In this document: piece by piece, positions 41,188-52,689 of the stretch
How positions within the stretch are numbered: position 1 is the stretch's first letter
How the letters are laid out: every line of letters begins with the position of its first letter
DNA from: Prionace glauca
Lineage: Eukaryota; Chordata; Chondrichthyes; Carcharhiniformes; Carcharhinidae
DNA length: 64,000 bases
Assembly (NCBI GenBank): GCA_037974335.1
Contig: CM075760.1
Coordinates: 53,775,890 to 53,839,889, forward strand
Direction of reading: 5' to 3'
Translations under genes and position numbers: made by a program
Notes under the pieces: generated by a model
What the model was told of the DNA's origin: nothing
Databases searched by the model: none
Seen by the model: only the letters and a program-made list of their open reading frames with translations

Positions 41188-41623
41188 ATGATGTACTGCA
41201 TTGTGCAATTATATCTATTGCCTCTCATTCTGGTGATGCTAACATGTACGGACAGGAGTTGGACCAATAACAAAAATTGATTGTTAATTTTATTTTCATG
41301 TTTTTTCAATGATTCATCATGTGAATTTTATTCCAGGTCCATGTCTCTCGAACCGTGTCCTTCAATCCCCCGCTTGGAAACGTGTGGACAGAGTGTATTC
41401 CGTGCAGTTAGATTGTAGTTACGAGGTATCCAGCATTTATGCGATGCATTGGTACAAACAGAAACCCGGTGAGGGACTGGAGTGGATTATAACGCAGGGT
41501 GCTGGCAGAGGCCGAAGCGGTCGTTTTGAACTGAATCTCGATACCACTGCGAAACGTGGCCAGTTGCTCATTGAAAACACGGAGAACGCGGATGCTGCAG
41601 TTTATTACTGTGCGATTGAGCCT
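41188..41623 (+). CDS. Singleton V segment with IgH-like FR2 (intact)
   Basis: Leader exon 41188-41245 (MMYCIVQLYLLPLILVMLT) ends phase 1 at T|GTACGG; the intron is only 91 bp. The V exon 41337-41623 follows ttattccag and reads PCLSNRVLQSPAWKRV. C23 is in LDCSYE, W41 in MHWYKQKPGEGLEWI, and C104 in AAVYYCAIE. No stops. The GEGLEWI turn is like the GKGLEW of immunoglobulin heavy-chain V, while YKQKP and CAIE look TCR-like; a TRDV-type or otherwise divergent V is possible. It sits just left of P3, in the place taken by C and E V segments in P4. Confidence 0.85.
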
Positions 41624-41662
41624 CACACTGAGACAAAACACGATAGCCGCTGTACAAAAACC
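41624..41662 (+). other. 23-RSS of singleton V
   Basis: Heptamer CACACTG (41624-41630), 23-bp spacer, nonamer ACAAAAACC (41654-41662). The heptamer differs at one base from CACAGTG. Confidence 0.85.
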
Positions 41663-42166
41663 TCGCTCCAAGTTGCAGTTCCGGAACAGCTGCAGCAACC
41701 ACTCCAATAACACAAGACAAGCCAGGAGGCACAAACGGAACCTGAAGTGTCTGCATCCATAATTCTCATTAGGTGGGCGCGTTGACCAGAGACACTGGCG
41801 GGCACAGCATTCCCTATGCTCACTTTTCAAGGGGTCTGCCCTAAGGGGTTTCCAAATTCAAGCAAATGCTGTTCCTCTTCACTCTCCCTAAAATGGCCGA
41901 TCACGTCACTCATTGATATTACAGGAAATATCTGTGCGTCTTCACACCACAAACCGCAGTGTATTTAGAGCAAGAGTTTGTAAGTGAATTACGGAAGATC
42001 CGGCACTGAAGGTCTTCTGGACAAGAAGTTTTGGGTTCGAAGTCGCTTTGCAGCCTTTTGGCTCCTGAGGTGTGTTCTTCACCTCACCACCAAATGTTGA
42101 ATATCAGGGCCTGAATTCTTCCAGTATGCTTAATGACAGGTGGTGAGAACAAGAGAGTTTCCTGCT

Positions 42167-43127
42167 GAAGGCAGAGAGTGGTTGTGGATGGGTCTTTTTC
42201 GGAATGGAGGTCAGTCACCAGTGGGGTGCCCCAGGGATCTGTTCTGGGACCCTTGTTGTTTGTCATTTTCATAAATGACCTGGATGAGGAAGTGGAGGGA
42301 TGGGTTAGCAAGTTCGCTGATGACACGAAGGTCGGCGGTGTTGTGGATGGTCTGGAAGGATGTCAAAAGTTGCAGCAGGACATAGATAGGATGCAGGAAT
42401 GGGCGGAGAAGTGGCAGATGGACTTCAACGCGGATAAATGTGTAGTAGTCCATTTCGGCAGAACCAATGGGATGAACGAGTACACTATTAAGGGCAGGGG
42501 TCTTAGTAGCGTTGAAGAGCAGAAGGATCTCGGGGTCCGGGTTCACAGGACTCTTAAATCGGCCTCGCAGGTGGAGGAGGTGGTCAAGAAGGCGTATGGT
42601 GTACTGGCCTTCATTAATCGAGGGATTGAGTTTAGGAGTCGGGAGGTAATGCTGCAACTTTACAGGACCCTAGTCAGGCCTCATTTGGAGTACTGTGCGC
42701 AGTTCTGGTCGCCTCACTATAGGAAAGATGTAGAAGCTATTGAAAGGGTGCAGAGGAGATTTACAAGGATGTTGCCTGGACTGGGAGGCATGCCTTATGA
42801 AGATAGGTTGAGGGAGCTGGGACTCTTTTCCCTGGAGAGGCGAAGGTTGAGAGGCGACCTGATAGAAGTTTATAAAATGTTTTCCCTGGAGAGGCGAAGG
42901 TTGAGAGGCGACCTGATAGAAGTTTATAAAATGTTGAGAGGAATAGATAGGGTGGACTCTCAGAGGCTATTTCCCCGGGTTGAAATGGTCGCTACGAGGG
43001 GACACAGATTTAAGGTGCGGGGAGGGAGGTACAGAGGAGATGTTAGGGGTAAGTTTTTCACTCAGAGGGTGGTGAGTGATTGGAATCGGCTGCCGTCGTC
43101 GGTGGTGGAGGCGAACTCGCTGGGGTC
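42167..43127 (+). mobile_element. CR1-clade LINE fragment with internal duplication
   Basis: A single long frame encodes the C-terminal half of the RT: FSEWRSVTSGVPQGSVLGPL, FADDTKVGG (catalytic F-A-D-D), LYRTLVRPHLEYC, GKFFTQRVVSDWNRLPSSVV. Compared with the empty sites at 55850 and 7080, it begins after 'gtttcctgct' and ends before 'actgcaggaggt'. Both LINE ends are missing, so it is an internal fragment. An in-frame 54-bp tandem duplication (42826-42933) repeats FSLERRRLRGDLIEVYKM. The open frame suggests recent insertion. Confidence 0.88.
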
Positions 43128-44378
43128 TACTGCAGGAGGTAATGAAAGCCACTGCAGTAATTTGTCAGGCAGAATCATGGAGCAATCTAATGGAAATCTG
43201 TGGTCACCTAGGGCCATGTCAGGGCATGATGCCTGGAGGAATGAAGGGGGAGGGTGATGGTGGGCGGACAGGAGATTAGAGATGGAACTCTATAGAGCAT
43301 TGTATTCTAATGTCACTCGGTAGTCTGAGTAAGACGCTTAGGACAATATGGATCCTCAATATGGATCCTCAATATGGCAGAAGGAGAAAGAGCGAGGATG
43401 GGTGAAAAGAGAGAGTGAGAAAGGTGTCCATTATTTGGTTCAAATTTGTGACAAGTTCAATGTAACTGGCACATACTTAAATTCCCCATTCCCTTTACTC
43501 CAGGGTCAGAGTGACGAGAATTTCTGATTGAGAATTAAACATTCCCACTACCTCCTGCAGTGATGAAGTTTGTAACCACAACAACTATAATGAAAATGAA
43601 ATTCCTTTGGTTCGCAAGTCCCATTTGACCTCTGGAGTCTGTGAAAGGCGCTACATCATTAAAAGTTCGATCTCGTTTTACGAGGGATACCTGTTTGTAC
43701 AGGTTGCGTTCATTGTATTTCTGTTTCCAGGGGAACCGATCATTTTCATTTTTAATTTCATTTCCGTTATTTCAGTTTGTTTTTTTTCCAGAATAGGTTA
43801 ATGAATGATCACCACGCACTGGGACTTCCCGGATTCTTTCTTCAGTCCCTTTACAGATTCTTTCCACCCCAGGAGAAACCGGCAGTCTATCCGGAACAAT
43901 ACTCTGGGAACTTACCGAGGAGACAGCGCAGTGTTTAGAAATGCTGCACCGTCAGAGCTGTCAGCCTCTCGATGACCTGTTAAATCAGGGGTACCGTCTT
44001 CCCCCTCAGGTGGAGGTGCCACATGGTCACTGTTTCCAAAAACAGCAAGAGAAACATCCTGTTAGGTATCTGTTCACCAATCACAATGACTGACACAGCC
44101 AGAGCACTACAATATTACTGCATGAAATAATATCATTATGAGTCCAAAAATAGCTGCTGTGTTTATGACATAAAACACTTCGGGACATTAAAACTTACAA
44201 AAATATTCTCAAGCTCATTCTTTTAAGTGTCTCGATGTTTTAATTTTGCAATATATTTGTTATTAATAAAAATATTCTCAGTAAAAAATGAGAAATCGCT
44301 AGGATTTCAGGTTCCATTTCAGACTCACTCTGATCCAATGTTTGCCTCACGCTCCGTTATGTTGCGTGAGGCTCTGAG
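43128..44378. other. 3' flank of D-family V in P3
   Basis: Matches 55865-57080 and, inverted, 5737-7085. No gene supported. Confidence 0.5.
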
Positions 44379-44417
44379 AGTTTTTGTACAGGTTCAGCCC
44401 AGCTCTGAGTCTCTGTG
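44379..44417 (-). other. 23-RSS with variant heptamer CACAGAG
   Basis: Minus strand: heptamer CACAGAG (44417-44411), 23-bp spacer, nonamer ACAAAAACT (44387-44379). Confidence 0.85.
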
Positions 44418-45337
44418 GGTCTCAGTGCGCAGTAATACACCCCGGAGTCTGTCAGCTCTGTTTTAGACACTTGCAGCGGGACGGTGCGGGTTGTTTCATT
44501 GAGCTCCGCTGTAAAACGGTCCCCTGGGGATGTCTCTGTTTTGTCGCTGTATCTATTCCTCTTCAGCAGAAACTCCATGGACCCGCTGGAATGCTGTCGG
44601 TACCAGAATAAATAAGGAGTGTTAATGCTTGTAGCTGTGTAATTACAGAGTAATTGAACAACATCTCCTTCAGTGACGGTGACTGCAGCCGGTGTCTGTG
44701 AAACAGAATCTCCTCCACAATGCCCTGTAAGAAAGCAAAGAAATATTAAACTAAACAATGCGATTTCACCCTGCCCCCAACCCCATCCCGAGCCCCCCAA
44801 CCCCACCCCTCACCCCCAGAATCTGCCGTATTCTTGAACAATAATCTCAGAAATAAATCACACAGCACAACAACATATATATTTCACAGTTCAGCCGCTG
44901 GAAAGAGGCGTTTGTAGCGTTTAAATAAAACTTCCACCATAAAAATTCTGTTCTTTCTAAAGAGATCAGTTCCTCGCCTTCAGTCCCTATAACTGGAAAC
45001 AGCTCACGGTCTGTCTGTTTGAAATGTGGCGTTTGCCAAACTCATTCACTGGTATCAGAGGAGCTTCAATCTGAGCCCAACTCATTCTCATTCCAAGGGG
45101 GAATTGTGCCTAATCCCAACAATGCTCAGTGTTGAGACCAGCGAGAGCCTGATAATTTTTCGATGTTGTGATCAATCCATTCCCTGATCACCCACCCACT
45201 CCCACTTGCATTGAGCGAACCGCCTGACAGAATATATTATGTGGTAGTGATGTATAACACAAAAATGAGCAACTTCTGAACCTACCGGTTAAAAGAACAG
45301 TCGCTATGATGAATACATACAAAGTAACAGGAGACAT
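44418..45337 (-). CDS. D-family TCR alpha/delta V segment (intact)
   Basis: Leader exon 45286-45337 (MSPVTLYVFIIATVLLT), phase-1 donor; V exon 44418-44724 after tttcttacag, giving GHCGGDSVSQTPAAV. C23 is in LLCNYT, W41 in LFWYRQHSS, C104 in GVYYCALRP. It differs from the 5391 copy mainly around CDR1 (INTPY against TGNLY) and a few FR positions. The intron is about 560 bp. All signals intact except the variant heptamer. Confidence 0.88.
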
Positions 45338-45599
45338 GTTTGCAGAGAGCTGGAAGCGGATTTGACCAGAATGAGTTGAAGTGTTTTAGTCAAGAGCTGG
45401 GAAGAGGTTGAGTCATATCCGGGCCCACGTTGATTGGTTTACCACTGAAAACATCATCAGATAACATTCAATTGGCTTCAAGCTCCTTTGATCTCCAATT
45501 CAAGCAATGATCTCACAGTTCATTCATTTCCAATTCGGCCTCTTGGCGGAGGGGCAATAGCATAAAAGTGAATTTGGTCATCCCAGTACAAAGGATTAC

Positions 45600-45936
45600 C
45601 ATAGAACCCTACAGTGCAGAAACAGGCCCTTCGGCCCATCGAGTCTGCACCGAACACAATCCCACCCAGACCCTATCCCCATATCCCTACACATTTTACC
45701 TGCTAATCCCTCTAACCTACACATCCCAGGACACTAAGGGGCAATTTTAGCATAGCCAATGAACCTAACCCGCACATCTTTGGACTGTGGGAGGAAACCG
45801 GAGCACCCGGAGAAAACCCACGCAGACACGAGGAGAATGTGCAAACTCCACACAGGCAGTGACCCGAGCCGGGTATCGAACCCAGGACCCTGGAGCTGTG
45901 AAGCAGCAGTGCTAACCACTGTGCTACCGTGCCGCC
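45600..45936 (-). mobile_element. Full-length shark tRNA-type SINE with target duplication
   Basis: On the minus strand the head has A-box-like TAGCACAGTGG and B-box GGTTCGATACC, followed by 'ggtttcctcccacagtccaa'. It is flanked by ATTAC at 45595-45599 and 45937-45941. In P4 (58287) and inverted in P1 (4512) the uninterrupted site reads 'aaggattacattcctcttca', so this insertion occurred after the copies separated. Confidence 0.9.
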
Positions 45937-46394
45937 ATTACATTCCTCTTCAGCCGTCGTTTTAGGCAACGACCGGTCCCCTGAGTCTTGATGGCTCTGT
46001 TTCCTCAAGGAGAATGACAACATTCATCCTTACAGCAACATAATGGCTTGTTTTCAATCATGTTTGGGACATCAGCTATGGTGCGGGAGAGGATGAATGT
46101 TTAGCTGAAACATCTACTTCATAACAGGGGATGGAATAATGAATGGGCTGCGATATTTCCATTTCATGTTCCCTCACTTTGTAACTTTGTGGTTTATGAA
46201 ATCCTCTTTCAGACAGGGAAATATATCTTGCGTCCCCATTCAACAACTGGTTAATCTGCAAGTTTCATTGTGATAAATAATAAAATGTGTTTTAAGTCCA
46301 TCATGTTACTTGCAACCAGAACATTTTATATCGATATTGTTTGATATAGCAATACCGATACAAAACAAAGTAGTCCCTGTCAGTGTTTGAAGTC

Positions 46395-46486
46395 TCATAA
46401 CACCAAATTAAAGTCCAATAGATTTATTTGGTAGCACAAACCACTAGCTTTCGGAGCGCTGCCCCTTTATCAGGCGAATGGGAGTT
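46395..46486 (-). mobile_element. Half of foldback repeat in C-relict
   Basis: 'cttcggagcgctgcccc' preceded by 'acaccaaattaaagtccaat'. Counterpart of 3969-4065. Confidence 0.55.
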
Positions 46487-47000
46487 CTGTCTGTACCAGG
46501 ATATGGTGTCGTTTGTAAAAACGGAGCGCCGACTGCTAGGTTCAACCCGGTCGAACCAGCCTGCTCATGTTGGGAGCTCTGACGCTCTTTACTCCGAGGG
46601 TAGTTCTTTACTCAGAGGGTAGTAAGGGTATGGAATGCCCTGCCTGCAGCAGTTGTGGACTCGCCAACTTTAAGGGCGTTCAAATGGTCAGTGGATAGGC
46701 ATATGGGTAACTTTGGAATAGTTCAGGTTAGAGGGTCATTAGATTGGTTCCACTGGTCGGCACAAGATCGAGGGCCGAAGAGCCTGTACTGCGCTGTAAT
46801 GTTCTATGTTCTATGACACTGACCGGCTATGAACAAAGATCACTCACAAACTACATGGTGTGAAGAAATTGTTAAAAACAACAGATCTGATTAGAAAAAT
46901 CAACTCACACAATAGCAGCAGGGTCAGAGCTCCAAGAGGAAACAGGTATTTGGCGGGGGTGGGGTGGGGTGGGGGGGGGAAGGGGAGGGGTTTGCTTCAT
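46487..47000 (-). pseudogene. C-family V relict in P3
   Basis: Same structure as in P1. Leader ATG at 47000 with an expanded C tract, intron, about 13 V bases, LINE tail (46590-46816), then FR1-FR2 remnant (46487-46590) ending at the W41 codon where the foldback repeat begins. No RSS remains. Confidence 0.7.
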
Positions 47001-47049
47001 GATAATAAAGGTGTACAAGAAAGTTTACAATTCGGGTCTGATTTTCAGA

Positions 47050-47260
47050 CTGGGACTTGCAGCCGGGGCCTGGACTCTGAAATGTGGGAAGGGAAAGGAG
47101 AGGCGAGAGTTTTCCATTCCCCCCTTCAATGTGAGACTGAGAGTTCACATTGTCACCGATTGGACTATTATGGGATGTCGGTCTCTGACGTTGCTCACGG
47201 TGCCACTGAGAGATCGGCTGTTTCTCAAACCATTGTCCACTTGAACCGTCAATGACCCCC
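47050..47260 (-). promoter_or_regulatory. Conserved promoter block of C-relict
   Basis: 'cacggtgccactgagagatc' and neighbouring sequence match the intact C-family promoter at 53.7 kb in inverted orientation. Confidence 0.45.
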
Positions 47261-47299
47261 CGGCCCTCTCTGCACCCTATGTGCAGCAGCAGAGTACAT

Positions 47300-49505
47300 G
47301 TTTCACAACGGTTGTGCTCTGTTATCCTTCTAAATGAACAGAGCAGTTCATCGTCTGAGAATTATAGAGTCTTAAAGAACAAACAGACGCCATTCGGCCC
47401 ATTGCTCGCGTACTGTCTCTGTTGTCGGGTATCCACTTATTCCTAACCAACAGCTTGCTTTCAATATTGATTATATATATATTTCTCATTCCGTTTACTG
47501 CCCAAATATTAAATATCTTAGTAAATTACTTCTACATTGTGTCTCCATTACAGATTGGCATGGATCATCGCAATTTCTAACATCGTCTGCTCAAAACACA
47601 AGTCTTCTAATCGCTACCTCCACTTTCATACAGTTAGCCTGAAATGCTGCCATCCATTCACCCCCTGCGAGACCAGCCGGATTAACTCTGTTTCTTTTTA
47701 ACCTTTTCCAAACTTGAATTGATCGGGTAGAAGTCTGCCAACCACTTCTGAACAGAGATTCTGCTCTGTCCGGTGTGGGGGTGAAAATGCCCCAGTTGAT
47801 CAAGTGGCACTTCCCTCAACACTGTGCTTCCTTATCCCAACTCCACGTTTTCCAGTGTCTCACACACTGTCTGTCAGGTTAACACTGAAAGAGGAAAGAG
47901 TCTTCCGCTCAGCACTGCACATTCTCAACCCAACTCTACCTTTCCCAATCTCTCTCCCACACTGTCTCTGAGGTTAACACGAAACGACCGAAGAATCAAT
48001 AAACTGTTCCAAGTGTTGCGAACTGTGCTCACGAGAATGGTGTGTTCAGCGTTAGACTTGTAGCCTTGCTTTCTGAAATCTGTGTTGTGAGTAAATATTT
48101 GATTATTTATATGTTTAATGTCATTGGCAGCTTCTTCTCCTTCTGACCCGAGTCCTTTCTCTCCTTTGATTCAGTAAAATAATAATTATTTGTTATTTTC
48201 TGGCTCATTTCCTCTAGTTTTTGTTTTGCTATGGGTAAAACAGAGGCAGCCTTTTCATGAATTGAGTTGTATGTCTGTTAGTTACAGAATTGCATTCATT
48301 CACCTGTCTGAACAATCCCGCCAGATGGGGACATTTGGTTTCGCGCATTTATCATATTCAGTCTATAAATTGTTGCATTATTTGATTTATTTTATAGCGA
48401 TAGGGTGGGTTGGACGGTGGTGGGTGGATGGGGTGGGAGTTCTCCTGAGAAGGAGATACCCAATATTAAGCAATAGAATGAACAGGTTGAGAGAGAGTCT
48501 GTATCATATGACGCATGCTGTGTCTGTAACTCTGCAGACGGAAACACCCACTTTTGGGGCAGAAATTGCCCCTCCCACTGCGCTGCAGGTCCAACAAACC
48601 CCGGACGAGAGAATTACATGCTCAATAACAGAAGGCAGTCAATATGGGTCAGAGCGACAGCAGCAAAGACAGCTGACAATGCTGCTGTTATTTCTTCATA
48701 TTTTCAATTCAGAACAGCGAAGAGTTTGTAACCAGTGCGCCCCCTGACGGAAGTTCTGAAACTTTCAATGTTGGGATAACGAGCAAAGTACAAATTTATC
48801 AATGGGGCATTTCCAGTGCCCGAATTTTAGGAGATATGTTTCAGAAAATTCAGCCGTTTAAATATCTCGTAAATACTAAACATTAGTTACCAGTGTGACT
48901 TAGCCGTCGCTGGCGGCCAGCATTTATCGCCCATCCTTATTTGCCCTTCGAGAGCAGTTGAGAGTCAACCACATTGCTGTGGCTCTGGAATCACATGAAG
49001 ACCAGACCAGGTAAGGGCGGCAGATTTCCTTCCCGAAAGGACATGAGTGAATCAGATGAGTTTTCAGACAATGGTTTCATGGTCATCAGTAAATTCTGAA
49101 TTCCGGCTCTCCCCAACACGAACTGAGTTTCTGGATTAATAGTTTCGCGATAATATCATGAGGCCATCCCATCTTTATTTATGATAACACTGGTTTTTAC
49201 TCTGTCTATTACACTCCGTACTTTCCAATCTCGATCTCTATTTCAACAGTTTCCTCATTTTCTGTCCACTCCTCCTACGATGACTGAAATTTCCAATGTT
49301 CTGCTTTCCACTCACTCAGTCTAGTTTACATGCTCCCTCTTTCCTCTGCTTTCAACTAACTTCATTTCTGACGGAATCTTAATAATTAGATTCTATATTT
49401 TGTTTTCAGTTGCGCTGATTTCCTTTTTTTGACTATTTTAAAATAATTCCATCACTCCCTCTGCCGGCATTGCAGACACACAGAGTGGATCTCACAGTCG
49501 ATGGA
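47300..49505. other. Spacer between C-relict and A V in P3
   Basis: No gene supported; includes the old interspersed repeat at about 48910-49085. The 185-residue frame at 48190-48747 is not conserved in length between copies. Confidence 0.5.
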
Positions 49506-49543
49506 GGTTTTTGTATGGGACCCCCTGTGTTTGTTACACTGTG
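49506..49543 (-). other. RSS of A-family V with 22-bp spacer
   Basis: Minus strand: heptamer CACAGTG (49543-49537), nonamer ACAAAAACC (49514-49506), spacer 22 bp because a C-run is one base shorter than in the other copies. Confidence 0.85.
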
Positions 49544-49876
49544 GCTCACGGCACAGAGATAGGTGGCGGTATCTGTAACTCTGGCGTCTCTCACAGTCAG
49601 GGCACTGAATTTGTAGCCTTTCCCGATTGAGGCAGTGATCCTCTCGCTTTGATCGGTTTCTCTTCTGGCCGTCACCAAATGCTGGGGTGGCTGATTCGGG
49701 GACTGTCTGTACCAAGACAAGCTGGGAAACGCAGAGGTGGTTGTGCAGTTGATGGATATGGTTTCCTCTTCGCTGACAACCTCCCACCGAGGGAGCTGCA
49801 TCACCTCATCTGCACCAGTCACTCCCGTGAAGATCAGAGTGAAAAGCAGCAAAGAGAATCTGTAAATTCGGAGCAT
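49544..49876 (-). CDS. A-family single-exon TCR V segment (intact)
   Basis: ATG at 49876 opens MLRIYRFSLLLFTLIFTGVT running straight into GADEVMQLP. C23 (SINC), W41 (LSWYRQSPN), C104 (TYLCAVS). No stops and no leader intron. Differs from the 32438 and 61893 copies mostly in CDR1 (SAFPSLS). Head to head with a B pseudogene at 50376. Only the 22-bp spacer in its RSS is unusual. Confidence 0.85.
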
Positions 49877-50375
49877 TTTTCAGATCATATGAAATTCCTG
49901 CTCAAGCAATTGTCCAAGGACTTCAGTTTAGAATTAGGATATGTATATAATATTCACACGAAATAACAAGGAGCCAAAAACCAGCTCCAGTTGTAACTGT
50001 GGCGTCTCTCTGTTGAGCTGATGAAAGAAGCTGAGACTCGAGCTTTATCTGCTCACGGATGTTGATTCTACTGGAATCAGAGATGGAGAATTGAAACCGG
50101 AATAAATAAACCCCATCGGTAACCCCATGTTTCCGGTTACAAATCTCGTCCCACGTGTCTAACTCGGAAACCATTCTCCCTGTCAGAACATTGACTGAAC
50201 CCAGCTCAGGGTGAATCCATTCACTGGCTGCCGGCTCTCCAGCTACTAACCCAACAGCACCACCGCGGACACAGGGAAATGCAGTGAGAGCATCCCGAGG
50301 CAAAATATACAGGGTGAAGTTTGAAACGGATGTTTTCAAATATCCAATTGCTGTTTTACAGAACAGGCAAAGGAA
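49877..50375. promoter_or_regulatory. Divergent A/B promoter in P3
   Basis: 499 bp between the ATGs, with CACGTG at 50152-50157 and TTTCCGGTTA at about 50130. Confidence 0.55.
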
Positions 50376-50836
50376 ATGCTCAACATTTGGGCTGTTTGGA
50401 TAATATTCATAACAAGTAATTGTGAACCAAACACATTTCATATTTACTTTAATGTTACAAACGTGATTTAAAATGAAATTTTAAGTATTCAGTCGGTCTG
50501 ATTTATTTCTGTTTGAGCAGGTTTTTCAGATCTGAGTCATGGAGATTCTGTCACTCTGTCGCTATCCTCAGGATGAAAGACGGAAGAAGAAACATTGAGT
50601 TTAACCTGTACCTATGATATTACAATGATCAACTACATTTTATCCTAATACCGGCAACACTCAGAGAAACAGCGTCTATTTATATTGAGGAAAAATTAGA
50701 TATTTGTTGAAGATATAACAAATCTTGTTGAAAGCCGTTTCCCTGGAGACCTTCAGACGTCGAGTAAATTCACCAGTTTGACTATCTCTGGTCTGCAGCT
50801 GACTGACGCTGCCGTGTATCACTGCGCTTTCAGTCT
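50376..50836 (+). pseudogene. B-family V pseudogene
   Basis: Leader exon 50376-50415 and V exon from 50530 as at 33270, but a TGA in FR1 (TCA GGA TGA AAG) and TAA in place of the W41 codon stop the frame. C104 is kept (VYHCAFS). The RSS has heptamer CATCGTA (50837-50843), 23-bp spacer and nonamer ACAAAACCT (50867-50875). Shares both the stops and the heptamer loss with the P4 copy. Confidence 0.85.
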
Positions 50837-51685
50837 CATCGTAATGGAAAGCAGTCTGACTGGTGTACAAAACCTGCCTTGAACTATCGGTTGAAACCGT
50901 GTCTGCTGCACAGAATCGTGGGCAGATGCAGCCACAATGTAACAGTCAGCCAGGCAAGAATCCTCATTAACCTGGGATCAGCCTTCACCCAAGTGTTTCC
51001 AGTATCCGGCCACTTCAGTCATCGTGCCTCTTTGAGTCTGTGAGATCACTCAGTGGTGAGTTGGCTGATATTTAAGGAAACACCTCGAGCTTTCACCACC
51101 TCGATAGGGGAACGGTTGCCCTTTTCCAGATGGGATTGTGGAAACGAAACCCTGCTCTGTAAATTGGCAGCTGCAAATTCCGGCTTGCTCATAGTAACAA
51201 AAACACTCCAGCAGGAAGGAAACATTCTGTAGTTCACTGGTCATTCGGGGAATCCTATTCTCAATGTTTGTTTTAAAGATCACAGTCGCTTCCTTGTGAA
51301 ATCTCTTCATTGAGTATACACTTCCTCTGAAGCTGCAAAACTCTTGTCGGATCAAATAAACCCAGACCACAGGTCGCCGGAAAAAGGCTTCAAAACCTGA
51401 TGGGGATTGAGTTGCTAAATATTAGAAAGACACCGGAACTGGATCAAATGACAATTACTAAACCAAAGAGATCAAATACATTTAAGAAGGTCAGCGATAG
51501 TCCAACTGCGAGTTGAAATTAACCAATGCAATTCCTCAAATGTTCCTTATCTCTTGTTGAGGTTGTGTTTTGTTCTGATATTTCAGGAAGGCACCTGCGT
51601 CTCTCTCAGTGGAGGGTGAATTATTCTTTCTGTTTATCGGTGCAAGAGCACCCTCTGGTGGTACCTTTCTAGAACCCCAGTGTGA

Positions 51686-51990
51686 GGTTTTGTCCGGGAA
51701 CCGCTCTATCTCTGCCGCAGTGTGGGCTCAATGGCACAGAAATACACAGCGCTGTCGGAGTGAAGAGCCCTGGCTTATTTAAGAGAGCAGTTTTGTTTCC
51801 TTTGTGCAAACAGCAGGAAGCCTGGCTCTTGAGACGAATCTCCCGCGCTTTATCCTCATTGAATATTTCGGACCTTTTCCGGTTTACTGGACGTATCAGA
51901 ACAGAGATGGTTCACGGTTGGTTATTGACTGACGACTCCGGTATTGTGCTCTGTCCTTCCTGAATTGTTAATTCAGAAGGAACCAGGAAC
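51686..51990 (-). pseudogene. F-family V pseudogene in P3
   Basis: Minus strand: W41 region (LFWYVQ-like), FR3 with VYFCAIE at about 51740, several shifts. RSS heptamer CACACTG (51724-51718), 23-bp spacer, nonamer GACAAAACC (51694-51686). Copy of 35020-35335. Confidence 0.6.
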
Positions 51991-52090
51991 AAGGAATCAT
52001 CGTTCATGGTTCCTATAACACAAACACAGAGTATTCCAAAAGTCAGAAATTAAACACAATTCCTGGATAAGACATTGACTGAACAGAGAC

Positions 52091-52225
52091 TCGATGTGGA
52101 AATACCGGCGTTGGACTGGGGTAAACACAGTAAGAAGTCTCACAACACCAGGTTAAAGTCCCACAAGTTTATTTGGTAGAAAACGCCAAAAGCTTTCGGT
52201 GTTTTCCCCTTCATCAGGTGTCTCG
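52091..52225 (+). mobile_element. Arm of foldback repeat
   Basis: 'ataccggcgttggactgggg' to 'ccttcatcaggtgtctcgcc'; same position as 35445-35580 in P2. Confidence 0.55.
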
Positions 52226-52618
52226 CCAGACAACAAGACCATTATTACCAGTAAGGAACAAGGGGACATATCGTAATTCCTTTAGAGTTCGACAGAAAAA
52301 TACAGGTTATTCTCGATGTGGTGATTCTTCTAATCTGTTATAAAGTGTAACCCAGATCAGAATGTGGCTTCACTGACTCAGAAACTGAAGTTGTTTTTCA
52401 GGGATACGTCTAACTGTTCTGTGAATGTTGATCGAAGTGACGCACCAATAAATGGGATTCGGACAGGATTATCTAGTCTGATTGCGTCTCTTTCTCTTTC
52501 TGACATTTTCAGTGTTTCTGCCTCCCTTTTCTTGTTTCTGTCTCTGTTCGTTCTGACTCTCTTTTCGAAGTACCATGAAAATGCGGAGTTTAGAAAATCT
52601 AACTTGTCTCGGAATCTT

Positions 52619-52682
52619 ATGAAAAAAAAATCCTCACAAGAACTACTCTGTTAATAGTAGCAAACATATTTCTGTATTTTAT
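52619..52682 (+). pseudogene. Decayed orphan leader exon
   Basis: Copy of 35979-36042. An A-run change shifts the frame and the donor GGTAAGT has become GATAAGT. Confidence 0.4.
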
Positions 52683-52689
52683 AGATAAG

